Shown one piece after another: positions 54,040-61,139 of a stretch of 64,000 nt of DNA. Numbering within the stretch: position 1 is the first letter of the stretch; the number at the start of each line of letters is the position of its first letter. Under the pieces are notes generated by a model. The model saw only the letters and a program-made list of their open reading frames with translations, searched no databases and was not told where the DNA came from. The position numbers and the translations under genes were made by a program. The stretch lies in the NCBI GenBank assembly GCA_023053545.1, contig JAKZAN010000003.1:1267501-1331500 (forward strand), in the 5' to 3' direction. This stretch comes from Lepidurus packardi. Taxonomy: Eukaryota; Arthropoda; Branchiopoda; Notostraca; Triopsidae.

Positions 54040-54300
54040 CACCCCTCAAGCTGAGATGTTGACCAATCCCCACTCTTCCCTCAACACAACCCTCAGGTTA
54101 GTGTGTTTGACAACCCACACTGTTGCGCTCGCACACCCTCTCATGCAGGAGTGTTGACCAATCCCATTCTTCCATCGACACACCCCTCAGACTTGACTGT
54201 GTGACTACCCCCATTGTTATGCATGCACACTCTCAGGCTAGGGTGTTTGACAACCCACACTCTTGCCCCTGTGCACCCCATCACTGATAGGTCGATAAAT
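54040..54300. repeat. Irregular tandem repeats rich in GTTTGACAACCCACAC
   Basis: GTGTTTGACAACCCACACT(G/C)TTGC occurs at about 54105 and 54245, and GTTGACCAATCCC(C)A at about 54057 and 54152, each followed by CACACCCCTCA-type stretches. Similar motifs lie at 52715-52810. There is no ORF. These precede the promoter at 54354 and may be regulatory. Confidence 0.55.
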
Positions 54301-54353
54301 TCGCTATCTCGCGTCGACACAGTTTCCCCTACCCTTGCAGTCGGCCGATCTTC

Positions 54354-54390
54354 TTTATAAACAGCACACATCCTTTTAAAAGTATTCAGT
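54354..54390 (+). promoter_or_regulatory. Core promoter: TATA box and TCAGT initiator
   Basis: TTTATAAA (54354-54361) lies 32 bp upstream of the A in TTCAGTC (54386-54390 = TCAGT), the arthropod initiator consensus. The first ATG of the downstream gene is at 54413, leaving a 25-base leader. Confidence 0.75.
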
Positions 54391-54412
54391 CAGCTTTCTG
54401 AATTTGATAATA

Positions 54413-55015
54413 ATGTCAAACTCTAACAAGCAGACTGGAGCAGTCTCCAATTCCGGATTTAGAAGCGAGCGTAAATGGCAACCCGTCTACGCTGAAGAAA
54501 GCCCAACCCGTTTTCAAGAGAAGACAGTGCATGTCAAAGGACATTGGCACTGCACACTCCGGAAACCGGCAAAACGTTGGGTGGTGGCAGTAAAAGTGTT
54601 ACGAGCCACCGGAGAGCCGACAACCTATAGCGCCACATACGGTTTTCCAACCGATCATCTCGAGGATGTAATCGATGCGTTGCTAGTACTGAAAGAGTAC
54701 ATCAACAACCAAGAGGACAAGTCTGAAGACTCCGATATTGAAATAGAAGAGGTGTGCCCGCCAATTAAAGAAGACAAGAAACGTACCATTGTCAAAATGA
54801 ACGCTTCCAATACGAAAGTAAAAGAATTCAAGAAGCGCAAGATCGTCAAAATGATGGAAGATTCTGACGCTGAAGTAGAAGAGGCGACACCCACGTTTGA
54901 AGACAAGAAGCATAAACCCGCCATGGTTGAAGACTCTGATGTTGAAATAGAAGAGCATAAGTCAACCAAAGTAAAAGCTGTTGTCAATGGTCGCACTCTT
55001 CGTCCACGTTTTTAA
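54413..55015 (+). CDS. Unrecognised acidic-repeat protein of the Polinton-like element, 200 aa
   Basis: ATG 54413 (MSNSNKQTG) follows a good core promoter. Residues about 20-95 look folded (beta strands WHCTLRKPAKRWVVAVKVL, then helix LEDVIDALLVLKEYI). Residues 100-195 hold three acidic repeats (EDSDIEIEE, EDSDAEVEE, EDSDVEIEE) alternating with Lys-rich segments (KKRTIVKM, KKRKIVKMM). The last residues are RTLRPRF. It is the only plus-strand gene of the element and is convergent with the protease gene. An early, nuclear, chromatin- or DNA-binding role would fit the charge pattern, but that is inference. Confidence 0.75.
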   Translation: MSNSNKQTGAVSNSGFRSERKWQPVYAEESPTRFQEKTVHVKGHWHCTLRKPAKRWVVAVKVLRATGEPTTYSATYGFPTDHLEDVIDALLVLKEYINNQEDKSEDSDIEIEEVCPPIKEDKKRTIVKMNASNTKVKEFKKRKIVKMMEDSDAEVEEATPTFEDKKHKPAMVEDSDVEIEEHKSTKVKAVVNGRTLRPRF

Positions 55016-55113
55016 TAACGGGGTATGCAAATGTCTCTAATAACATAGAGATACACCATCTGTATTGTTTGACATTGTCAGAAATACACTATTTGTATTG
55101 AAATTTGTTTGTA

Positions 55114-55674
55114 TTATTCATCATCATCATACAAAGCTCGACAGGTTTGGTCAGTACACACAATTCGTAGGGGTTTCAATTGTAATCCATATCTTTGTTG
55201 AATTTGCTTTTCAACCCAGCGATCTTGTTGTAAAAGTCGAGTTTTACCGCTATTGCAACGAAAAGGAATTAGAATATTTTTCAAAGAATGATTTCGAGCT
55301 CGCTGTAAAGCCACATAAAGACACCATTGTCCACAAGCGCGCGATGTAGGATGTTGAAGGGTTAAAGGATGGTTTTGCCAGAGGTGCGAACCACACCATG
55401 TGGCAAAGTCCGGATGGTAGCTATGGATGCTTTGACCTAAACTATCGAAAAATTCAACTGGTTGCAGCGGGGTGACAATAGCCGGAACATAAATTAAAAG
55501 CCAATGAACACCCTCATGCTGATGAGGGTGAGTGTTGCAAATAACAAGTAAAGGTTTCCCAGAGTTGGACTTGAGACGAGTAAGATGGTCGCGAGGAATA
55601 ACCCAAGTTTCAAAACCACGTTTTTGAATAACAGGGTCATGACGCAAGATATGATAAAGCTGGCTAGTATTCAT
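55114..55674 (-). CDS. PRO: Adenovirus-type cysteine protease (maturation protease)
   Basis: ATG 55674 gives 186 residues, close to the usual size (about 200). The adenain-type catalytic elements are in order: His in GVHWLLIYV, an acidic residue in VEFFDSLG, and Gln/Cys in LQHPTSRACGQWCLYVAL. It would cleave capsid precursor proteins during virion maturation. It is the last minus-strand gene, 108 bp downstream of the capsid gene. A longer start at a TTG codon is less likely. The frame ends DDDE, like the polymerase (NEDDE). Confidence 0.92.
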   Translation of the reverse strand: MNTSQLYHILRHDPVIQKRGFETWVIPRDHLTRLKSNSGKPLLVICNTHPHQHEGVHWLLIYVPAIVTPLQPVEFFDSLGQSIHSYHPDFATWCGSHLWQNHPLTLQHPTSRACGQWCLYVALQRARNHSLKNILIPFRCNSGKTRLLQQDRWVEKQIQQRYGLQLKPLRIVCTDQTCRALYDDDE

Positions 55675-55782
55675 AGCTAAAGAAATCAAGACTTTTATCC
55701 ACTTCAAAGGTTTGGTGTGTATTGATGATTCAAAGGTTCACTGTCAACAAACATTTGAACCATGAAAACATAACTAATCAAC

Positions 55783-57075
55783 TCATTCAACGAGAATTTG
55801 ACGAGCACTATCAATTTGCAACAAAGAATCTGTTTCGCTAAAAACAATCATAGTTAAAGAATCGACTACTGCTTTAGAAAAGCGAACATCTATTTTCAAA
55901 TTCCCCTCTTTCAACATTCCAAAACCTTCGGTGACGGGAATAATTTGAAAACCGTAAAGACGATAGTACTGTTGGTAAAGTTCACGTTCAAATGATAGTT
56001 CAACCTCTGAGTTCACTAGATTGTAACAATCTAAAAGCGAGTAATAACCCAACAGGTATTCATCAGAACCAACAGGAATACTTGGAAAAGGAACTTCTTC
56101 ATTGTTGAGGGACACGCTTATGGTAGATACATTATGATGTTGAAACAGGTAAGGATTGCTGAGCCAATCACCCATGAAAGCTTTAGTAGGCAAGAAACCG
56201 ATAACTATCCGTCGAGGAACGCGACGCAGGTAGGAATCTTCCACAGTTTTTTGCATGGTGCCAGCAGGTATGGTAAAAGAGCGAACGTCAGTTTTAAGAA
56301 AAGGATATTTGGCTACATTACCCCCCAACAACATTTTCTCCAATCCTAAGCGATATTCAGAATTGAGAGTATGAACTCGCAACACCATTTGAGCTTTTTC
56401 GATAACAACTTTGTAGGAATAAGTCTGTGTTGCAGGTAACGCATTGTGGCTAATCAAGAAACTATCAGCTTGTCGATGTAACCGTAAGACGCAGCTTACA
56501 TCGGGCAGCAACAGTTTGGGACATTGGAATAAATCCACATTCAAGACGCCCATAAGTTCCACTAATTTAGATTTTTCTGTGAAAGTTTTACGCAAAAGAG
56601 ACGAACTACCGGTTTCTATAACGTCAGCATTTTCATCTTTGATGTAGAGAGCAGCAGTACCAAAACTTCGATGATATTCTTCACCATGGCGTAGCAAACA
56701 ATTTAAAAAACTTTTGTAACCGTAATTTTGCCCTGAAGAAGTGACAAGCGTATCGTTGAGATACAGATCAACTTGACTAAAGAGCGAATGAAGCAGATTG
56801 TTGACTGGAAAAACAGAATCTGAATCTGTAATATTAACCCCGTCGCTGCGTACAATTTTAACTTGCGCGTAAAGCTGGGGACGTTCCAGATCCAAAAATT
56901 GGTTGGAGTGGGTGGAAAAATTAAATTCTATAGGAGCTACATTGTCTTTGGATGACGCGCGAGTTTGAACAATAAAATCTTTAGATTGACTAATACCAGC
57001 TTCAGTATGAGGAATACTCAACAAGTCTAGTTTGTCTGAAATGAAAGGTGTGCTACCCTCGCGGATGGTATCCAT
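55783..57075 (-). CDS. MCP: Major capsid protein (Polinton type)
   Basis: ATG 57075, 430 residues, no break. Conserved features of the family are visible: LERPQLYAQVKIVRSDG, FPVNNLLHSLFSQVDLYLND, YGYKSFLNCLLRHG and, near the C-terminus, DCYNLVNSEVELSFERELY and YRLYGFQIIPVTE. Animal-genome relatives are often annotated as F54H12.2-like. Polinton capsid proteins of this set are predicted to fold as double jelly rolls and to form the hexameric capsomers. The start codon directly follows the stop codon of the upstream gene (TAGATG). Confidence 0.85.
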   Translation of the reverse strand: MDTIREGSTPFISDKLDLLSIPHTEAGISQSKDFIVQTRASSKDNVAPIEFNFSTHSNQFLDLERPQLYAQVKIVRSDGVNITDSDSVFPVNNLLHSLFSQVDLYLNDTLVTSSGQNYGYKSFLNCLLRHGEEYHRSFGTAALYIKDENADVIETGSSSLLRKTFTEKSKLVELMGVLNVDLFQCPKLLLPDVSCVLRLHRQADSFLISHNALPATQTYSYKVVIEKAQMVLRVHTLNSEYRLGLEKMLLGGNVAKYPFLKTDVRSFTIPAGTMQKTVEDSYLRRVPRRIVIGFLPTKAFMGDWLSNPYLFQHHNVSTISVSLNNEEVPFPSIPVGSDEYLLGYYSLLDCYNLVNSEVELSFERELYQQYYRLYGFQIIPVTEGFGMLKEGNLKIDVRFSKAVVDSLTMIVFSETDSLLQIDSARQILVE

Positions 57076-57639
57076 CTAACCGAATATATCGGCGGCTGTT
57101 TTTCGTTTAATTGAGCGCTTCTTGACACGAGGTTTTTTACGTTTGACTGCTGAAGATTTACGTTTACGTCCGCTACCTGTTTGATAAGGTGCCACAGCAC
57201 CCGCTAATTTTCGACGAGGACGACGACGACGACGACGAGGTGTTTTCACAACTGTGGTGCTAGACATACTGAGCTGTCGTTGAAGAGGAGTTTTGTTTAA
57301 GAATTGAATGAACCCTTGTCCAACTTGAGCTTTTGCATCGTTGGTGTTGCGTTGCAAAATTTCTTGACCCATTTGTTGTAAACTTTCCATACCTCGAGTT
57401 TTCATGGTGTCTGTCAATTTCTTACCCGATGAGACATCACGAGCCACGTTTCTAACTAGATGTCTGAGCGAGGGTGCTACTAATCCACGGAAAATTGGTA
57501 TTATGTAGCGCGAGAAAAATCCATAACCACGTTGACGGTGGTTGCCTCGATAAAAAGTTTCACCTCCACCACCTCGCTGTTGTGGGTTTAACGCCTTCAT
57601 ATAACATTCAACCGATAAACATCCCTTAAAAGGCGCCAT
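57076..57639 (-). CDS. Basic core-type virion protein (adenovirus core/minor protein-like)
   Basis: The best start is ATG 57639, giving 187 residues. The N-terminal part has a glycine run and RGNHRQRGYGFF, then FRGLVAPSLRHLVRNVARDV and GKKLTDTMKTRGMESLQQMG, a layout seen in adenovirus-like core/minor proteins. The C-terminal half is strongly basic (KTPRRRRRRPRRK, KKPRVKKRSIKRK) and ends AADIFG. DNA condensation in the particle is the likely role. The gene overlaps the penton gene by 14 bases and touches the capsid gene. Confidence 0.72.
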   Translation of the reverse strand: MAPFKGCLSVECYMKALNPQQRGGGGETFYRGNHRQRGYGFFSRYIIPIFRGLVAPSLRHLVRNVARDVSSGKKLTDTMKTRGMESLQQMGQEILQRNTNDAKAQVGQGFIQFLNKTPLQRQLSMSSTTVVKTPRRRRRRPRRKLAGAVAPYQTGSGRKRKSSAVKRKKPRVKKRSIKRKTAADIFG

Positions 57640-58495
57640 GAGAGCGAACTCGTTGTAGATGTAGTATAGCCGACACTGTCCCAGCTTGGAATAAAACAGG
57701 TAGACCAGTACCTGTCTTAATATAGATGTGAATTGTATCAATGTAACCTCGACTAAGGGGGATATAGTAATTGTGATTAAAACTAACTGAGACTAGGTCA
57801 CCCTCTCTCATTTCGGTGGAAAGAGGGATGGTGCGTAAAAGAGGAGCGCTGGTATCCCCCACGAAACTCGATTGTATAATATCACAATAAACGTATAAAT
57901 TGTGAGCACCACTTTTCAGATCTGGTGTTAGACTCGAATTACATTCCCCACGACCTTTGACCACCCGTAATTTGTCCTGATCCATGAACCCTAAGATAGC
58001 TTTAACCCGTGCCGGTAAAATAATTTCGCAAGCTTCCAAATCGGAACTCGGGGGTAGTTTCAAGCTCACTGTTTTCTTTTTGTCACGGTAAACAAATTCG
58101 ACTCTCCGAGATTTATCCAATAGAGTCGGAAACATACGGTCAAGACCACTGTTGAGATCGCTCACCAACCGATCTATAGAATCGTACACTTCCAAATTGT
58201 GTAAATTGATTTTAGTTAGCTCTTCCTTCGATGAAATTTCTACTACTTCTTTGGTTAAACCATCAGTCTGTTTTTTAGATTTGATTTCACTGTGTGCAAT
58301 CATAAAATTCTCTTCTTCGCTTAAAGTATGCATACTGTTCACAAATAGAAATTCCACCAAAGCCACCTCATACTCATCTACAGGGACATGTATTGGTTCG
58401 CACAATAGAGTTCGATAATTACTCATAGTATTATGAGGATAATGCGACATGGATGAGTTAGAAGGTAACGTGATATACTTTTCATTGTGGGTCAT
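57626..58495 (-). CDS. Penton-type minor capsid protein
   Basis: ATG 58495, 289 residues, open. Family-typical pieces are YITLPSNSSMSHYPHNTMSN, PVDEYEVALVEFLFVNSMH, PARVKAILGF, LYVYCDIIQSSFVGDTSAPL and VSFNHNYYIPLSRGYIDTIH. Such proteins form single jelly rolls at capsid vertices. The start overlaps the integrase stop (ATGA, 58492-58495), and the end overlaps the core gene. Confidence 0.83.
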   Translation of the reverse strand: MTHNEKYITLPSNSSMSHYPHNTMSNYRTLLCEPIHVPVDEYEVALVEFLFVNSMHTLSEEENFMIAHSEIKSKKQTDGLTKEVVEISSKEELTKINLHNLEVYDSIDRLVSDLNSGLDRMFPTLLDKSRRVEFVYRDKKKTVSLKLPPSSDLEACEIILPARVKAILGFMDQDKLRVVKGRGECNSSLTPDLKSGAHNLYVYCDIIQSSFVGDTSAPLLRTIPLSTEMREGDLVSVSFNHNYYIPLSRGYIDTIHIYIKTGTGLPVLFQAGTVSAILHLQRVRSHGAF

Positions 58496-59700
58496 GGTGA
58501 CTGTCGACTAGATCGCATGCGACCCGAATACAGATTGCTGGGAGGTTTTAAAGTCTTCCGTGTGCGGACAAAGTCTTGCCAGAAAGGTGTTAACTCTCGA
58601 GCGTTTACCCAAGTATTGAACTCGGTTGGCCAACCTTTCCATGTTATATAGTACTCGGTCTCACCCACCGAGTTGCAACGTTGTTTGAGCACTTTTTCGA
58701 TGGGGTACAAAGCTTTAAAGTTAGGTGGCGCCACATGGGTTAATTCAATACCGTAAAATTGACCAATAATATCTTCATTTTGGAGATCAACTAAATTGTA
58801 AGTTACAGGTTGAGTAAGATTCACCGTTTCAATCTTGTATATCTCGTATGTGTTTTGAACAATATAGCCTTTATTAAAAAATGGTTTTGTATCGTTTTTA
58901 ATCCGTACGTAATCACCTACACTGAAGGTGGGCTGACGAGTTTTAACAGCTGCACTGCGCATCTTATGAATATGTCGAGCTACCTCATCTTGGTTTTCCA
59001 CGGTGACTTCCACAGGAGCCCGACCAATGGTTCGATGGTAACTCCGATTGTAGTTATCCACTAATTGTGGCAACACATCTATGAAACGTTCGGTATGATG
59101 TTGAGTCATGTAACGCGAGATTCGCTCTAGGAGGGTGCGATGGACTCGTTCCACAATCGGTGCTTTAGTTTCTTGAGTCCGAGTTAGATAAAATTTGACA
59201 CCTACGTCTTTAAGATATTTTTGGAACGCGTGATTGAGAAATTCTGTACCCTGATCCGTGTTGAAATGTTTGGGTATTAATCTTGTGTTTGTAATATGTT
59301 GTTGTAAGGTTGCGAGTACAGTAGGTCCAGTCTTGTTGGAGATAGGATAGACCCAGAGATAACGACTATGAACATCAATAATAGTAAAAAGAAAGTTCAT
59401 TCCATTATTCATTCGACTCCAGCGTTGTACATCAACCAAATCAGCCTGCCAAAGATCATGAAGCGTAGAAGTGATTACATATCGACGTGGAAAGCGACGA
59501 GGATTGTTCCGATGTAGAGTATAACTATTAAGATAGCTCAAAGCTTGGCGGGCGGTGGTAAGGTTAATATTAGCGGCTTTCGGGTATTGCTGTTTGGCGT
59601 AACGCAACAAACGTTGTAAACCACCATAAGCACCCAAAGACGAAGGATCCGTATAGAGTTGATGCCAATCGTCTCGAGTAAGCCATGTCTTTTCTACCAT
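58492..59700 (-). CDS. INT: Retrovirus-type DDE integrase with chromodomain
   Basis: ATG 59700, 402 residues, open. The catalytic triad is D87 (WQADLVDV), D149 (FNTDQGTEF) and E184 (APIVERVHRTL), with the exact 35-residue spacing of DD35E enzymes. A C-terminal chromodomain (about residues 335-385: YPIEKVLKQR, EYYITWKGWPTEFNTW) could steer insertion to modified chromatin. The enzyme would insert the element and make 6-bp target duplications, as known for Polintons. It follows the upstream ORF by one base. Confidence 0.95.
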   Translation of the reverse strand: MVEKTWLTRDDWHQLYTDPSSLGAYGGLQRLLRYAKQQYPKAANINLTTARQALSYLNSYTLHRNNPRRFPRRYVITSTLHDLWQADLVDVQRWSRMNNGMNFLFTIIDVHSRYLWVYPISNKTGPTVLATLQQHITNTRLIPKHFNTDQGTEFLNHAFQKYLKDVGVKFYLTRTQETKAPIVERVHRTLLERISRYMTQHHTERFIDVLPQLVDNYNRSYHRTIGRAPVEVTVENQDEVARHIHKMRSAAVKTRQPTFSVGDYVRIKNDTKPFFNKGYIVQNTYEIYKIETVNLTQPVTYNLVDLQNEDIIGQFYGIELTHVAPPNFKALYPIEKVLKQRCNSVGETEYYITWKGWPTEFNTWVNARELTPFWQDFVRTRKTLKPPSNLYSGRMRSSRQSP

Positions 59701-59701
59701 T

Positions 59702-60562
59702 TCAAACTAAATTTTGCCACTGAGGACTTGATCCAGCTCGAGCGCGTTTATACGATCGGGTGACTCTAGGGCTGGGTGGAGTGATACCGCGCGAATGGAG
59801 CAGTTTCAAACGTTCAATCTCTTTTAGCCGTTTCTCTTTAACAATAAGCTGGGTGGGAAAATTAATATCGGCTAACGCGCGTGAAAAATCATCCATTCGA
59901 GGTAAAAAGCGACCCTTGTTGTGTGAAAAGAGATCTCTCATGTAATCTGACACATGGCTGTTTTCTATAGTTTCCCCATATAGTTTTAGAGTACTGTCAG
60001 GATTAACTGTAATTATGTGTGCATATTCAGGTTTTGTAAGATACTCGCTAGCTGTCAACGCTTTCTCACGATATTGGTCGTCCACTTTAACCATAAATTG
60101 GGTAACGCTGGGGGTCTCTTCAACACTTGACTGCAATGGACTATCATACATGTCGGGTTTAGAAATGTTATTAATCGGTGTTTGAAAGGGTTGTGGTGAA
60201 AAGCTGCGAGTGTGGTTTACACGTGTGGGTGTTAAATCACTCTCAACACCCTCATGTTTTAAAGATGGAACCGTGGGAACAGGGGGTAAAGAAACATGTG
60301 TTGACGATGCAGCCCTCTCATGACCTGGGTGAGCAGCCTTGTAGCGTTGAAACGTTTTTTCAAACAGGTGCAACTTATTCTCAATGCTTAATTCAGGATT
60401 ATTGAGAATATTCCGCATTTCCTCTTCCGCCCGATAAAATTCTGTTAGTTTGAAACTGGGGGGCGGTTTTATGGCAGACTGCGATTCCCGATGCAAAACT
60501 TGATCAATTTTGTTGGCTATGTCTAGCGGCACTAACCGCATGGGACGCGCTGCTTTGGCCAT
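59702..60562 (-). CDS. Unrecognised Polinton protein, 286 aa
   Basis: ATG 60562 (MAKAARPMRLVPLDIANKID). A helical region with EMRNILNNPELSIENKLHLF and KTFQRYKAAHPGH resembles a recurrent unnamed protein of Polinton-like elements. The middle is Pro/Ser-rich and disordered. The C-terminus has RMDDFSRALADINFPTQLIV, a Lys/Arg helix and a basic end. It overlaps the next upstream ORF by 59 bases in another frame. Its function is unknown. Confidence 0.75.
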   Translation of the reverse strand: MAKAARPMRLVPLDIANKIDQVLHRESQSAIKPPPSFKLTEFYRAEEEMRNILNNPELSIENKLHLFEKTFQRYKAAHPGHERAASSTHVSLPPVPTVPSLKHEGVESDLTPTRVNHTRSFSPQPFQTPINNISKPDMYDSPLQSSVEETPSVTQFMVKVDDQYREKALTASEYLTKPEYAHIITVNPDSTLKLYGETIENSHVSDYMRDLFSHNKGRFLPRMDDFSRALADINFPTQLIVKEKRLKEIERLKLLHSRGITPPSPRVTRSYKRARAGSSPQWQNLV

Positions 60563-60881
60563 GGCGACGTAAAAAAGCTAAAGCGGGGTTAAGTACGTTT
60601 AAAATAAATCCTCCACCCTTCTGTACTATTCGTTTATGACGATAGCGGAAACTCTGTTTGGATTGAGCCAAATCTCGAAGAATAGACTTGAAACGACGTA
60701 GCTTTTGTTTCTCTTTTTCCTGAAGAGGGATAACACCCTTGACTAAATTCAAGATGATTTCGCAAATAACGTTAATAAGGGGTCGGTCAGCGTTCTGAAG
60801 GATAATTTGACGGAGTTTGGGCTGACAGCGACATAAAGTTTTCAAATAAGGTTTGTATTTCTTCACCTGTTTAAGACACAT
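60504..60881 (-). CDS. Unrecognised small helical Polinton protein, 125 aa
   Basis: ATG 60881. The protein is helix-rich and basic: VKKYKPYLKTLCRCQPKLRQ, NVICEIILNLVKGVIPL, EKQKLRRFKSILRDLA, HKRIVQKGGGFILNVLNPAL. Proteins with this KR-QKGGGF ending recur beside capsid genes of Polinton-like elements. The short hydrophobic C-terminal stretch could touch a membrane. No function is assigned. Confidence 0.72.
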   Translation of the reverse strand: MCLKQVKKYKPYLKTLCRCQPKLRQIILQNADRPLINVICEIILNLVKGVIPLQEKEKQKLRRFKSILRDLAQSKQSFRYRHKRIVQKGGGFILNVLNPALAFLRRHGQSSASHAVSAARHSQQN

Positions 60882-60927
60882 CCTCTCGTTGTCTGTTTAC
60901 CTCCAAAGCCAGTGTGCGACTAAAGGT

Positions 60928-61071
60928 TTACCCACTCGAAGATCGCACTTTAAAGGCTAAAATAAGACGCGTCATAATCGACAACCATTCAGCTAGAGTT
61001 TGAAGGGTTTGCGTGGCAACCTGTCGACAGCGAGTGCGCCATTTCTTCCCAAATCTTTTATCATGAACCAT
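60928..61071 (-). CDS. Small basic ORF, 47 aa
   Basis: ATG 61071 to TAA 60928. The N-terminal half is very basic (KRFGKKWRTRCRQVATQT) and is followed by an amphipathic helix (LQTLAEWLSIMTRLILAF). It fills the gap between the polymerase and the next ORF, which is otherwise non-coding. Its position and charge suggest a real small protein, but this is inference. Confidence 0.35.
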   Translation of the reverse strand: MVHDKRFGKKWRTRCRQVATQTLQTLAEWLSIMTRLILAFKVRSSSG

Positions 61072-61132
61072 CTTGCAGCTTCAAAGGTTGAGTGACAACT
61101 AAACTAGACATGGGTTATAGACACAATTTAAA

Positions 61133-61139
61133 CTTTATT
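61133..61139 (-). promoter_or_regulatory. Polyadenylation signal overlapping the polymerase stop codon
   Basis: Minus-strand AATAAA (61139-61134) includes the TAA stop of the polymerase gene. This suggests a separate 3' end for the polymerase mRNA, upstream of the structural genes. Confidence 0.5.

Noticed and set aside
54655-54996. Minus-strand ORFs opposite the acidic-repeat gene
   Set aside because: They are mirror frames created by the repeated acidic/Lys codons, with no promoter or similarity.
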